From the NCBI GenBank assembly GCA_964474045.1, contig CAYYRC010000005.1, positions 80,048 through 144,047 on the forward strand: a stretch of 64,000 nt of DNA. The letters run 5' to 3'. The notes under the pieces are model-generated. The model did no database searches and had not been told where the DNA came from. It saw only the letters and a list, made by a program, of their open reading frames with translations. The position numbers were made by a program, and so were the translations under genes. The DNA is from JACJWR01 sp964474045 (GTDB lineage Bacteria > Actinomycetota > Actinomycetes > S36-B12 > UBA10799). Positions 32,841 through 46,258 of the stretch are shown in pieces (positions within the stretch are counted from its first letter, which is position 1; each line of letters opens with the position of its first letter).

Positions 32841-33517
32841 GCCAACCCCTCTCTCTGCAGTCGGACGACAGTAGCCGCCGGGGGATCGGTGGCTCCGTCG
32901 GCGACGATCCGGATGACTTCCGAGTGGACGACGTCTAGCGCTGCAATCGTCTCGCGGGCATCCGACAGTTCCCGGGCCGCCTTCTCCCCTTTGATTGCCA
33001 GCACCTGACCACCGGGTCGAACGTGAGGCCAACACCACACAAGCAGCTGTCCAAGCGCTGCAACTGCCCTACTGGTGACAACGTCCGCCGCGAGCGGCTC
33101 CACGTCCTGCGCCCGACCCCGTACGACCGTGACCCTCGGACCCAGACCTAGCGTGTCGCTGGCCCACTGCAGGAAGTCCGTTCGACGCTGCAGGGGCTCG
33201 ACGAGCATCATGTCCACGTCAGGGCGCACGATCGCCCACACCAGACCCGGTAGTCCGGCACCGGCACCGACATCGGCGACGGCAGCCGCCGCGGGCACCA
33301 GTCCGAGCGAGGGGTCGGCCGGAGCCGCGCAGTTGAGCAGATGCCGATCCCACAGCCGATCGGCCTCCCGAGGACCGACGAGGCCGCGTTGAATCCCCTC
33401 CTCAGACAGAATTCGGTGCAGCGGCTGCAGGTTAGTGCGGCAGCCCTCGAGCCAGGCCTCGTCCGCCGCCAGCTCCCGATCGGCAAACCAGGTCATCGGC
33501 GGACACCTCGCTTCCAT
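32837..33517 (-). CDS. rsmG: 16S rRNA (guanine-527-N7)-methyltransferase
   Basis: 226 residues. WDRHLLNCAAP, VADVGAGAGLPGLVWAI (SAM-binding loop), MMLVEPLQRRTDFLQWA and VVTSRAVAALGQLLVW are RsmG/GidB motifs in order. Methylates G527 of 16S rRNA using S-adenosylmethionine. Located between jag and parA, the standard position. A perfect parS core lies just upstream of its start. Confidence 0.95.
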   Translation of the reverse strand: MEARCPPMTWFADRELAADEAWLEGCRTNLQPLHRILSEEGIQRGLVGPREADRLWDRHLLNCAAPADPSLGLVPAAAAVADVGAGAGLPGLVWAIVRPDVDMMLVEPLQRRTDFLQWASDTLGLGPRVTVVRGRAQDVEPLAADVVTSRAVAALGQLLVWCWPHVRPGGQVLAIKGEKAARELSDARETIAALDVVHSEVIRIVADGATDPPAATVVRLQREGLA

Positions 33518-33521
33518 CCGG

Positions 33522-33535
33522 TTTCACGTGAAACG
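33522..33535. promoter_or_regulatory. parS: parS site upstream of rsmG
   Basis: GTTTCACGTGAAAC is a perfect match to the 14-bp parS core and fully palindromic, in the 83-bp jag-rsmG spacer about 4 kb from oriC. Confidence 0.9.
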
Positions 33536-33600
33536 CGCGGGCCAGAAACCCAAGCGCAGCGGCCCGCGCGCGGTGGGCGTGCCGTCGACGTCCGCAGACG

Positions 33601-34125
33601 CTACTGCCCCGCGGACTCGTCCGGGGCATCGGCTTCCGGCCCGGAGTCGCCAGCAGGAGCCGGCAGCACCACCACGTACCGCTCGGGCTCTGCCCCCTCG
33701 GACTCGCTGACGAGGCCAGCCGCAGCCACGGCGTCGTGGACGATCTTGCGCTCGAAGGCCGACATCGGCTCCAGCCGCACGGCTCCGTCATTGTCCTTCA
33801 CCTTGCGGGCTGCCTCGGTGCCGAGCTCCGTCAAGTACTCGCGACGGCGGGCACGATAGCCGCCCACATCGAGCATCAGACGTGACCGCTCACCGGTCTC
33901 CCGCAGCACGGCCAGGCGCGTGAGCTCCTGCAGCGCATCGAGCACCTCGCCCGCAGGACCCACCAACTCGCCGAGGTCGTCACCGACGACAGCAACCACA
34001 GCCCGACCGGCCTCGACATCCAGATCAATGTCGCCGTCGAGCTCGGCGATATCCAGCAATCCCTCGATGTAGTCCGCAGCGATGTCGCCCTCGCGCTCTA
34101 GCGCTGCGATATCTCCGGAATCCAT
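33601..34125 (-). CDS. jag: RNA-binding protein Jag/KhpB (KH and R3H domains)
   Basis: 174 residues from ATG 34125 (GAGG about 5 nt upstream; a GTG two codons earlier is the alternative). A KH-II domain (about 30-95) includes VVGDDLGELVGPAGEVLDALQELTRLAV; the R3H domain (about 105-150) includes ARKVKDNDGAVRLEPMSAFERKIVHDAVA. The C-terminus is acidic and disordered. No Jag-N domain, as usual in actinobacteria. Binds RNA and affects cell elongation; genomic position behind yidC is conserved. Confidence 0.9.
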   Translation of the reverse strand: MDSGDIAALEREGDIAADYIEGLLDIAELDGDIDLDVEAGRAVVAVVGDDLGELVGPAGEVLDALQELTRLAVLRETGERSRLMLDVGGYRARRREYLTELGTEAARKVKDNDGAVRLEPMSAFERKIVHDAVAAAGLVSESEGAEPERYVVVLPAPAGDSGPEADAPDESAGQ

Positions 34126-34179
34126 GTGCACCTCATAGCGTCGTCGTCCTGCGTGGTTGGTGATGTGAAGCAGCAGGGG

Positions 34180-35175
34180 CTAACCGCCGCCGGATTTGCC
34201 CTTCTTGCTGCGCTGCGACTTCGACTGCCGCTTCGGCTGCGATCGCGCTGGCGTCTTCGGCTCCACCGAAGGAGCTGCGTCCCCGTCGGCGCTGCCCGGC
34301 TGGACCGGTCGTCCCTGGTCGTCAATCACTTCAGGGGCCGATCCCGGACCTGCCCGCCGCTGCGCCTTGGCCGCCGCCTTTGCCTGTTTGCGGGCCATGA
34401 AGGCCTCGTGGGCCGGCGTTCCTGGTACCGGGTTGTTGCGGATCACCCAGAACTGCTGCCCCATGGTCCACAAGTTGGTCGTCAACCAGTAGACGAGGAC
34501 GCCCACGGGGAACCCCACACCCGAGATGGCGAAGATGAAGGGGAAGACATAGGCCATGAGCTTCATCTGCTTGGCCATCGGGTTGTCTGCAGCCGTGTTC
34601 TTCATGAGCAGCTGTCGCTGCGTGGTGAAGGTGGTGACGCTCATCAGGATGATCATGATCACCGTGAGAATGCGCGTCGCCAGGGGATTGGGCGTCTCCG
34701 CGGCCCGCATGAAGGTACCCCACAGCGGGACGCCGAGAATCGTGGCGTTGTGCGCCTGGTCCACCAACTCCTGCGTGAGCGCACCCACGGGCTGCTGCTG
34801 GGCGATGCCGTACTGCAGGACCCGGAACAGGGCGAAGAAGATCGGCGCCTGCAGGAGGATCGGCAGGCAGGAGCTGAGCGGGTTGGTGCCCGTCTCCTTG
34901 TACAGCTTCATCATCTCCTGCGACTGCCGCTCGCGGTCGCCGGCGTACTTCTTCTGGATCTCCTTCATCTTCGGCTGGATCAGCTGCATCCCGCGCTGAG
35001 CCTTGATCTGCTTGACGAACAGCGGGATGAGCAGGATGCGGATGACGACGACGAGGCCGACGATCGACAGCACCCACGTCAGCCCGCTCGCAGCGCCGAA
35101 GATCGGCGAGATGATGAGGTGCCAGAAGTAGAGGATGTACGAGACCGGGATCTCGATCCACTCGATGATGAACAC
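34180..35175 (-). CDS. yidC: Membrane protein insertase YidC
   Basis: 331 residues, the short Gram-positive type without the large outer domain. Helices: about 12-32, 33-55, about 103-122, 165-185, 205-225. Conserved arginine lies in the second core helix region VIRILLIPLFVKQIKAQRGMQ; the cytoplasmic hairpin KMKEIQKKYAGDRERQSQEMMKLYKE is complete. A basic lysine/arginine-rich C-terminus follows. Inserts proteins into the membrane alone or with SecYEG. 18 bp after yidD. Confidence 0.96.
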   Translation of the reverse strand: MFIIEWIEIPVSYILYFWHLIISPIFGAASGLTWVLSIVGLVVVIRILLIPLFVKQIKAQRGMQLIQPKMKEIQKKYAGDRERQSQEMMKLYKETGTNPLSSCLPILLQAPIFFALFRVLQYGIAQQQPVGALTQELVDQAHNATILGVPLWGTFMRAAETPNPLATRILTVIMIILMSVTTFTTQRQLLMKNTAADNPMAKQMKLMAYVFPFIFAISGVGFPVGVLVYWLTTNLWTMGQQFWVIRNNPVPGTPAHEAFMARKQAKAAAKAQRRAGPGSAPEVIDDQGRPVQPGSADGDAAPSVEPKTPARSQPKRQSKSQRSKKGKSGGG

Positions 35176-35193
35176 TTGATCAACTTCCGATCG

Positions 35194-35541
35194 TCAGGCG
35201 GCCAGCGAGGAGGGCGGGGGAGTGGCGGCTGTGCGCAGGTCTTCCAAGGGGATCACGGTGCGCCCGTCCGGCGTGACGTCGGGGCGCCAAGCGCCGCGCG
35301 GGGGAACGGGGTCGAGGCCTCCAGGCTGCCATGGATGGCAGCGCGCGAGCCGGTACGACGCGAGCGCGGCGCCCTTGATCGGGCCATGCCGCTGCAATGA
35401 GGTCACTGCATAGGCCGAGCACGTGGGGTGGAAGCGGCAAGACGCCGGCGTCATCGGGCTGATAAACAGCTGGTAGCCGCGGATCGGAAGGATCAGCACC
35501 CACGACAACCCGAACCAGACTCTGCGCAGCAGGGACATCAT
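35194..35541 (-). CDS. yidD: Membrane protein insertion efficiency factor YidD
   Basis: 115 residues. LILPIRGYQLFISPMTPASCRFHPTCSAYAVTSLQRHGPIKGAALASYRLARCHPWQPGG is recognisable piecewise as the DUF37/YidD core: YQ.FISP, CRF.PTCS.YA and RCHPW..GG with three conserved cysteines. Peripheral inner-face protein that aids YidC. ATG overlaps the rnpA stop (ATGA). Confidence 0.95.
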   Translation of the reverse strand: MMSLLRRVWFGLSWVLILPIRGYQLFISPMTPASCRFHPTCSAYAVTSLQRHGPIKGAALASYRLARCHPWQPGGLDPVPPRGAWRPDVTPDGRTVIPLEDLRTAATPPPSSLAA

Positions 35542-35957
35542 GGCGCACCGCCCGGAACCCCCGAGGCAGCGCGGGCAAGGGTGGCGGTGCCGACCGGCGA
35601 CCCCTTGCCAGCACCCGAACCCAGGCGGACGGCCAGCTTGCGACGACCACGGCGCAATTCCCCGGCGAACTCCGCCGACGAGGCGCCAGCGGCGGCCGGC
35701 AAGGCTCGAACCAGGACATCACTGCCGAGCTCGTCCCACGCGGCCAGGTCATCGGCCAAGACATGTCGCAGGCGCCGGGCGACGCGATGCCTCACCACAG
35801 AGTTTCCCACCTTTCGACCCACTGCAAGCCCGAAGCGGGGTCGGCTGGCAGCGGCAGGGGAGGCGTGCAGGACAACGAGCCGTCCGCCCACGCGGGTGCC
35901 GCGGGCGGTGGCGGAGATATCCGCGCTGCGCCGCAGCCGCCGGTCCCCGGGTAGCAC
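35538..35957 (-). CDS. rnpA: Ribonuclease P protein component
   Basis: 139 residues from GTG 35957, just 4 nt after the rpmH stop. Begins VLPGDRRLRRSADI; the RNR-type core is FGLAVGRKVGNSVVRHRVARRLRHVLAD. Binds the catalytic RNA (rnpB, elsewhere) to mature tRNA 5' ends. The alanine-rich C-terminal extension is longer than in E. coli but common in actinobacteria. An upstream in-frame extension into rpmH is possible in sequence but implausible. Confidence 0.92.
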   Translation of the reverse strand: MLPGDRRLRRSADISATARGTRVGGRLVVLHASPAAASRPRFGLAVGRKVGNSVVRHRVARRLRHVLADDLAAWDELGSDVLVRALPAAAGASSAEFAGELRRGRRKLAVRLGSGAGKGSPVGTATLARAASGVPGGAP

Positions 35958-35961
35958 CTGT

Positions 35962-36099
35962 TCAGACCGAGATGGAAGCCCGACCCTTGCGGCGACGGGC
36001 CGAAAGGATCGACCGGCCGGCACGCGTGCGCATACGCAGGCGGAAACCGTGCTTCTTGTGCCGACGGCGGTTGTTCGGCTGGAATGTGCGCTTCGACAT
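35962..36099 (-). CDS. rpmH: 50S ribosomal protein L34
   Basis: 45 residues: MSKRTFQPNNRRRHKKHGF at the start, MRTRAGRSILSARRRKGR following, ending ASISV. Highly basic L34, a perfect family match at its conserved position between dnaA and rnpA. First gene of the leftward block. A TAGACT -10 box is present about 110 bp upstream. Confidence 0.97.
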   Translation of the reverse strand: MSKRTFQPNNRRRHKKHGFRLRMRTRAGRSILSARRRKGRASISV

Positions 36100-36430
36100 T
36101 GCTCAACTCCGGTGCTGGCTGGTACGTCTGGCCGCGCGCCGGGGAGCGGCTGCTCACCGGCGCGTCACCGACGCCGATGGACGTCGGGGGACACAGTAAC
36201 CACCGCAGTCTACGCCACCACCAGCGGCGGGCGACGTCTCCCCCCGAAGCGGTGAATCCGCAGGGGCGTGGCGACCGGACGAGTCAAGCCTGACACGCCG
36301 CGCGTAGAGTCTGCCGCGGGAATCAATCGTTTGGACTGCCTTGCCAGGGGTGAGCGAACCCACATACCGTGCACGGGTTATCCACAGGCCGCCGCCGCTT
36401 CGCAGTTGCTGGCGCGAACGAGAGGAACGC
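36100..36430. promoter_or_regulatory. rpmH-dnaA divergent promoter region
   Basis: 331 bp with no gene. Leftward: TAGACT on the minus strand (36213-36208) is a -10 candidate for rpmH. Rightward: TAGAGT (36305-36310) is a -10 candidate for dnaA, giving a leader of about 115 nt. A perfect DnaA box TTATCCACA (36378-36386) lies inside that leader, placed for DnaA autoregulation. The -35 elements are weak by eye. Confidence 0.6.
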
Positions 36431-37888
36431 ATGGACGACGGGGCCCCCGCGCTCGATGCCATCTGGGACGCCACCCTGCGGGAGCTGCGCGCCGATCCGG
36501 AGATGGGCAACCAGCAACAGGGCTTCGTCACGATGACCCGGCCCATACGGGTGCTCGACGACCTCATCATCCTCGCCGCACCCAACGAGTTCACCCGAGA
36601 CATCATCTCGCACCGCCTCGAGCAGCATGTCCTGCGCGCTTTCGAGGCGGTCCTCCAGCGCGAGGTGCGCCTGGCGGTCATCGTCGATCCGAATGCCGCC
36701 CCACCCATCGACGAGGAGACTGCGGACGGCATAGCGGACGGCACCTACGCCACAATCTCCACGCCCGTTCCCGGCGATGCGACGACCTCCGTCGCCGGCA
36801 ACGGCTCCGCCCTGGGGCGCGGCCAACTACCGGGCGACCTGAGCGAGGACAAGGCCCGCGGGCTCAACCCGAAATACACCTTCGAGACGTTCGTGACCGG
36901 AAGCAGCAACAGATTCGCCAACGCTGCCGCCGTCGCCGTCGCGGAGCAGCCAGCGAGGGCCTACAACCCGCTCTTCATCTACGGCGACTCCGGACTGGGC
37001 AAGACGCACCTGCTGCATGCGATCGGTCACTACAACAGGACGCTCTACCCATCCGCGCGGGTGCGCTACATCTCCAGCGAGGAATTCACCAACGACTTCA
37101 TCAACTCCATCCAGGAGAACCGCAACAGCCTGTTTCAGGGCCGGTACCGCAACGTCGACGTGCTCCTCGTCGACGACATTCAGTTCCTGGGCGGCAAGGT
37201 CCAGACGCAGGAGGAGTTCTTCCACACCTTCAACACGCTGCACAACGCGAACAAGCAGATCGTCATCACCTCCGATGTGCCGCCCAAGCAGCTGCCCGGG
37301 CTTGAGGACAGGTTGCGCTCACGCTTCGAGTGGGGGCTCACCACCGACATCCAGCCCCCCGACCTCGAGACCCGCATCGCCATCCTGCGCAAGAAGAAGC
37401 AGATCGAGAACTTCGAGGTGCCTGAGGCCGCACTTGAGTACATCGCCAGCCGGATCGACTCCAACATCCGTGAGCTCGAGGGCGCCCTCATCCGCGTCAA
37501 GGCATTCGCCAGCCTCAACCAACAGCCGGTGGACCTGTCGATCACCAAGCACGTCATCGACGGGCTGCTGCCGGACTCCACCGGCCCAGAGATCACATCC
37601 GAGGCGATCATGGAGCGCACCGCCACGTACTTCGGCGTCACCCTGGACGATCTGACGGGCCCGTCGCGCACGCGCACGCTGGTGAACGCGCGACAAGTCG
37701 CGATGTACCTGTGCCGCGAGCTCACCCAGCTCTCGCTGCCGCGCATCGGCCAGATCTTCGGCGGCCGTGACCACACGACGGTCATGCACGCCGACCGAAA
37801 GATCCGTGACCAGATGCAGGAGCGTCGCACGGTCTACAACCAGGTGCACGAGCTCACCAACATCATCAAGTCCGATCCGCGGCGCTGA
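36431..37888 (+). CDS. dnaA: Chromosomal replication initiator DnaA
   Basis: 485 residues from ATG 36431 (AGAGGA upstream). Domain I (about 1-85, LDAIWDATLRELR), a variable acidic domain II (about 86-145), AAA+ domain III with NPKYTFETFVTGSSNRFA, Walker A GDSGLGKTHL, Walker B VLLVDDIQFLGGK and sensor RSRFEWGLTTDIQPPDLETR, then domain IV with LPRIGQIFGGRDHTTVMHADRKI that binds DnaA boxes. Initiates replication at the adjacent oriC. Confidence 0.98.
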   Translation: MDDGAPALDAIWDATLRELRADPEMGNQQQGFVTMTRPIRVLDDLIILAAPNEFTRDIISHRLEQHVLRAFEAVLQREVRLAVIVDPNAAPPIDEETADGIADGTYATISTPVPGDATTSVAGNGSALGRGQLPGDLSEDKARGLNPKYTFETFVTGSSNRFANAAAVAVAEQPARAYNPLFIYGDSGLGKTHLLHAIGHYNRTLYPSARVRYISSEEFTNDFINSIQENRNSLFQGRYRNVDVLLVDDIQFLGGKVQTQEEFFHTFNTLHNANKQIVITSDVPPKQLPGLEDRLRSRFEWGLTTDIQPPDLETRIAILRKKKQIENFEVPEAALEYIASRIDSNIRELEGALIRVKAFASLNQQPVDLSITKHVIDGLLPDSTGPEITSEAIMERTATYFGVTLDDLTGPSRTRTLVNARQVAMYLCRELTQLSLPRIGQIFGGRDHTTVMHADRKIRDQMQERRTVYNQVHELTNIIKSDPRR

Positions 37889-38415
37889 TCCAACGCGGCT
37901 TGCTCGGGCGGCTACCGCCCTCCTCGCCATGATCGCCATCGCTCGGCCTGCAATCATCCTTTCGGTTGATGCGGGGTCATTCCACAGGCTGTGGAAAACC
38001 TGTGGGTGATTCCTCGCGGAACAGTGGAGTAATCACAAATCCTGGGGAGTCGGACACGATCTGCTGTGGTCTGACTGGGGACGTCGGACCACTCGCCCAC
38101 ACTCCCCGCACAGCACAGCTGCCACCCTCCACAACTCCATCCGCACCGCCTCCTGGCTCGTGACCTGCGCAGATGCGCCTTATCCACACAATCCACCGGC
38201 CCTACTACTACGACGAATCCCTCTAGCTAATGTTGCGAAAAGACATCAGAGGCAAAGGTCCGCACCCAGGTGTCCGGGGGCACCGGGGTGGTCGCTGGCC
38301 ACGGGGCTCGACACCAGGCCGTGGTGCCTACCTACGTCGCCAATCAACAACGGTCCGACTAGGGTGTGCGGCAAAGTGCGCGCATCACGTGCCGCGCGTC
38401 GATGGAGGTAGTCAG
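37889..38415. other. oriC: Probable origin of replication (oriC) between dnaA and dnaN
   Basis: 527 bp, no gene. DnaA-box-like sites: TTCCACAGG (37980-37988) and TGTGGAAAA (37990-37998, complement TTTTCCACA) form a head-to-head palindrome of TTCCACAG/CTGTGGAA arms around one base; TGTGGGTGA (38001-38009) is weaker; TTATCCACA (38180-38188) is perfect. A locally AT-richer stretch (about 38190-38260) is a candidate unwinding element. A TAGGGT box (38360-38365) begins the dnaN transcript. The dnaA-dnaN interval is the usual actinobacterial oriC. Confidence 0.8.
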
Positions 38416-39624
38416 GTGCAGGTACGGCAGGGCAGCCGCAACATGGATGCCGACGGGATGGGGACTGACGGAACCGGGGTCGACTCCGGACAGCTCGCGC
38501 TGAAGATGGACCGCGCGGAGTTCGCCGATGTCGTCGCGTGGACCGCCCGGACGCTGCCGCGCACCGGCACGGTCACCAGCGGCATCGTCGTCGACGCCAC
38601 CGACGGCACGGTCAGCCTTTCCAGCACCGACTTGGAGGTCTCCGGTGAGGCCGTCGCCGAGAACGCCGTGATCGAGGCGGCCGGCCGCGTCATGGTGTCC
38701 GGGCGGCTGCTCTCCGACATCGCCCGCAGCCTGCCCGACGCCCCGGTCCGGATCCTGGCCGACGCCAGCCGCGCGACGATCAGCTGCGGCCGCGCCCGGT
38801 TCTCCATCCCGGTGCTGCCGGAGTCCGACCATCCGCACCTCCCGTCCCAGCCGAGGGCGTTGGGACGGGCTCGCGGGGACCTGTTCGCGGCCGCGGTGGC
38901 GCAGACGTACGTCGCCACCGCCCGCAACGACTCGTACAACTACATGAACGGCATCAAGCTGGAACTCGGCGCCGACCAGCTGACCTTCGCCGCCACCGAC
39001 CGGTACCGACTGGCGGTGCGCGAGATCGGCTGGACGTCGGAGTCGTTCTCCGATGAGGTGCCCGAGGTGATCGTGCCCGGGCGCAGCCTCTCCGACGTGG
39101 CCAAGGCCCTGGCCGGTGACCCGCTCGTCCAGGTGGGCCTCGACGGCGGGGGAGGTATCGAGCATCGCCTGCTGGGCCTGCAGGGCGAGAACCGGAGTTT
39201 CACCACCCGCCTGATCGATGGCAAGTTCCCTGCCTTCCGATCGCTGTTCCCGCCGCAGTTCGAGTCCACGGTGCGCATTGATGTGGCCGAGCTGTCCGAC
39301 GCCATCAAGCGGGTCTCGCTGCTCGCCAAGTCGGCGCGCAACATGGCCGTACAGCTGACCATCGCCGAGGGTGAGGTCACACTGTCGGTCGGCGGGCCGG
39401 AGGAGGGAGCCGAGGAGTCGGTCGAAGGCCAACTCCTCGGGAGCGCCAACGCGATCGCGTTCAACCCGCAGTTCCTGCTGGACGGCCTGCACAGTCTCGG
39501 GCGCTCGCAGGTTGTCATCAGCTTCAACCAGCCCTCCACCCCGGTGGTGCTGTCCGGCGCCGACCCGGATGGTGAGCCCGACAGCGAGTACCGCTACCTG
39601 CTCATGCCCATCCGCATCTCCTAG
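38416..39624 (+). CDS. dnaN: DNA polymerase III beta sliding clamp
   Basis: 402 residues from GTG 38416, which has GGAGGT 6 nt upstream; this adds about 33 residues before the clamp proper (LKMDRAEFADVVAWTARTLP). Three clamp domains follow, with ATDRYRLAVREI in domain II and a C-terminal end YRYLLMPIRIS typical of beta clamps. Tethers polymerase to DNA as a ring dimer. A later ATG at 38449 is an alternative start. Unlike mycobacteria, no gnd gene separates dnaN and recF. Confidence 0.96.
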   Translation: MQVRQGSRNMDADGMGTDGTGVDSGQLALKMDRAEFADVVAWTARTLPRTGTVTSGIVVDATDGTVSLSSTDLEVSGEAVAENAVIEAAGRVMVSGRLLSDIARSLPDAPVRILADASRATISCGRARFSIPVLPESDHPHLPSQPRALGRARGDLFAAAVAQTYVATARNDSYNYMNGIKLELGADQLTFAATDRYRLAVREIGWTSESFSDEVPEVIVPGRSLSDVAKALAGDPLVQVGLDGGGGIEHRLLGLQGENRSFTTRLIDGKFPAFRSLFPPQFESTVRIDVAELSDAIKRVSLLAKSARNMAVQLTIAEGEVTLSVGGPEEGAEESVEGQLLGSANAIAFNPQFLLDGLHSLGRSQVVISFNQPSTPVVLSGADPDGEPDSEYRYLLMPIRIS

Positions 39625-39632
39625 CCGCAGCC

Positions 39633-40775
39633 GTGTACGTGGCCCGGCTGGGCCTGCGGGACTTCCGCAGCTACGCCAGCGCGGATGTCGAGCTGGGCCC
39701 CGGCGTGACATTGCTGATCGGCCGCAACGGGCACGGCAAGACCAACCTCGTGGAGGCGCTGGTCTACGCCGCGCGGCAGTCCTCGCACCGGGTCGCCAAG
39801 GATGCGCCGCTGATCCGTGCGGGCACCGATCAGGCGATCATCTCGGTCAGGGTTCGGTGGCAGGACCGGGAACAGACCGTGGAGCTCGAGCTCAACGCGG
39901 GTCGGCCGAAGCGGGCACGGGTGGCCGGGGCGCCGAGGCGTCCCCGAGAGGCCCTGGGAGTCCTGCGGGCGGTCGTGTTCGCGCCTGAGGATCTGGCGCT
40001 CGTCAAGGGCGATCCGGCGGTGCGCCGGGCCTTCCTGGACGACCTCGTCGTCGCGTTGACGCCGCGGATGGCCGGGGTGCTCGCCGACTTTGAGCGCATC
40101 GTGCGCCAACGGTCGACGCTGCTGAAGTCATTGGCCGGCACCTGGCGGCGCGACGACTCGTTCCGCGCCACCCTCGACATCTGGGACGAGCAGCTCGTCC
40201 GGGTGGGGTCCGAAGTCGCCTCGGCGCGACTGCGCGCGCTGGAGCTTTTGCGCGACCCGCTGCGCGCCGCCTACGCCGCTGTCGCGCCCCACGGCGGTGA
40301 GGCCTGGGCCGGCTACGAGTCATCGTGGCTGGATGGCGCGAACGAGCATGTGGGCGCCATAGAGGATCTGCAGCCGGCGCTGCGGCAGGCGCTCGCCGAC
40401 CGCCAGCGCGCAGAGCTCGAGCGCGGTCTCACGCTGGTGGGACCCCAGCGGGACGACCTGGCCCTGGCAATCGGCGATCTGCCCGCCAAGGGCTACGCGT
40501 CCCACGGCGAGTCCTGGTCCTTGGCGTTGAGCCTCCGTCTTGCCACGTTCGAGCTCCTGCGGTCGAGCTTCGACACCGCCGGCGGGGACCCGGTGCTGAT
40601 CCTGGACGACGTGTTCGCCGAGCTCGACTCCGAGCGCAGGCAGCGCCTGGCCGAGCGGGTGGTGGATGCTGAGCAGGTGATCGTGACGGCTGCCGTGGCC
40701 GAGGATGTGCCACTGATCCTGTCGGGTGGATCGTTGTCGGTGACCCGCGACGGCGTCAGCCGGGTGGTCGCATGA
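39633..40775 (+). CDS. recF: DNA replication and repair protein RecF
   Basis: 380 residues from GTG 39633. VARLGLRDFRSYASADVELGPGVTLLIGRNGHGKTNLVEAL shows (piecewise) the RecF start and Walker A GRNGHGKTN; LVGPQRDDL and the SMC-like signature and Walker B (LILDDVFAELDSERRQRL) are in the C-terminal half. Loads RecA at gaps with RecOR. 8 bp after dnaN; its stop overlaps the DUF721 ATG. Confidence 0.96.
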   Translation: MYVARLGLRDFRSYASADVELGPGVTLLIGRNGHGKTNLVEALVYAARQSSHRVAKDAPLIRAGTDQAIISVRVRWQDREQTVELELNAGRPKRARVAGAPRRPREALGVLRAVVFAPEDLALVKGDPAVRRAFLDDLVVALTPRMAGVLADFERIVRQRSTLLKSLAGTWRRDDSFRATLDIWDEQLVRVGSEVASARLRALELLRDPLRAAYAAVAPHGGEAWAGYESSWLDGANEHVGAIEDLQPALRQALADRQRAELERGLTLVGPQRDDLALAIGDLPAKGYASHGESWSLALSLRLATFELLRSSFDTAGGDPVLILDDVFAELDSERRQRLAERVVDAEQVIVTAAVAEDVPLILSGGSLSVTRDGVSRVVA

Positions 40776-41365
40776 CCGCCGACCCGCGAACCGAAGGGGA
40801 CGGGCAGCCCGACGAGCAGGCGCGCGAGCAGCCCGGCGATCTGGCAGCGGACCTGCTGGCGCGGACGACGGGCAGCGGGTCTGCGGCGGTGCCGCCGACG
40901 ACGAGGCGCTCGGCTCTGGGTCGTGGCCGCCGCGGCGCCGGGCCCGGTGGCCGCACGGCCGCAACGGCGAGGCGCGACGACGAGCCCACGTACTCCGGAG
41001 CGCGACCCGATGGGCGTGACCCGATGGCCCTCACCGACGCCGTGGGCGCGCTGATCGATCAGCAGAACTGGCGCGAGCGCACCCGCCTCGCCGCAGCCTT
41101 GGCCCGGTGGTCCGATATCGCCGGACCTGACGTGGCGGCCCATGTGGTGGCGGAGTCCTTCGACGAGGGAGTGCTCACGCTGCGCGCCGACTCCACCGCA
41201 TGGGCCACTCAGATGCGGCTGCTGCTGCCCACCATCCGCACCCGCATCGATGCCGAGATCGGCCGTGGCGTCGTCGCCGACATCAGCGTCAAGGGACCCA
41301 CCGCCCCCCGTGGTCGGGGACGACTTCGGGTGCCCGGCAGAGGACCGCGCGACACCTACGGCTGA
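40772..41365 (+). CDS. DUF721 (DciA-like) protein
   Basis: 197 residues, ATG overlapping the recF stop (ATGA). A basic disordered N-terminus (about 1-85) precedes the DUF721 domain: VGALIDQQNWRERTRLAAALARWSDIAGPDVAAHV and LTLRADSTAWATQMRLL. Corresponds to mycobacterial Rv0004. In many bacteria DUF721 proteins (DciA) act with the replicative helicase DnaB, and dnaB is in this window; that role is inferred here. Confidence 0.85.
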   Translation: MTADPRTEGDGQPDEQAREQPGDLAADLLARTTGSGSAAVPPTTRRSALGRGRRGAGPGGRTAATARRDDEPTYSGARPDGRDPMALTDAVGALIDQQNWRERTRLAAALARWSDIAGPDVAAHVVAESFDEGVLTLRADSTAWATQMRLLLPTIRTRIDAEIGRGVVADISVKGPTAPRGRGRLRVPGRGPRDTYG

Positions 41366-41402
41366 GTGCCGGTCCGGGGCAGACGCAACACTCCCGCCGC
41401 GC

Positions 41403-41443
41403 TGTGGACACATGCCGGGGACAGCAGCGGTGCAAGGTAGACT
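41403..41443 (+). promoter_or_regulatory. gyrB promoter region with near-consensus DnaA box
   Basis: TAGACT (41438-41443) is a good -10, giving a leader of about 160 nt before gyrB. TGTGGACAC (41403-41411) is one mismatch from the complement of TTGTCCACA. No clear -35. Confidence 0.45.
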
Positions 41444-41609
41444 CGGGGCGAAACCGACCGCAGCAGCAGACCTTCCACAAGCATCAGATCCGCTCCCAGC
41501 AGGTCGAGCACGGCAGGCCCTGATCGGTCCCCGCCCCGGCTGTCGCAACCCGTGCCGCCCAAAGCCAACCGCCCGAAGACCGGCACCACCGGCAAGGAGT
41601 CCCCGCCCA

Positions 41610-43565
<1,956 letters not shown>

Positions 43566-43606
43566 TCCCGATCCTGCGCCGCTGCCGATGAAAGGGATGA
43601 TCAGCC

Positions 43607-46244
<2,638 letters not shown>

Positions 46245-46258
<14 letters not shown>

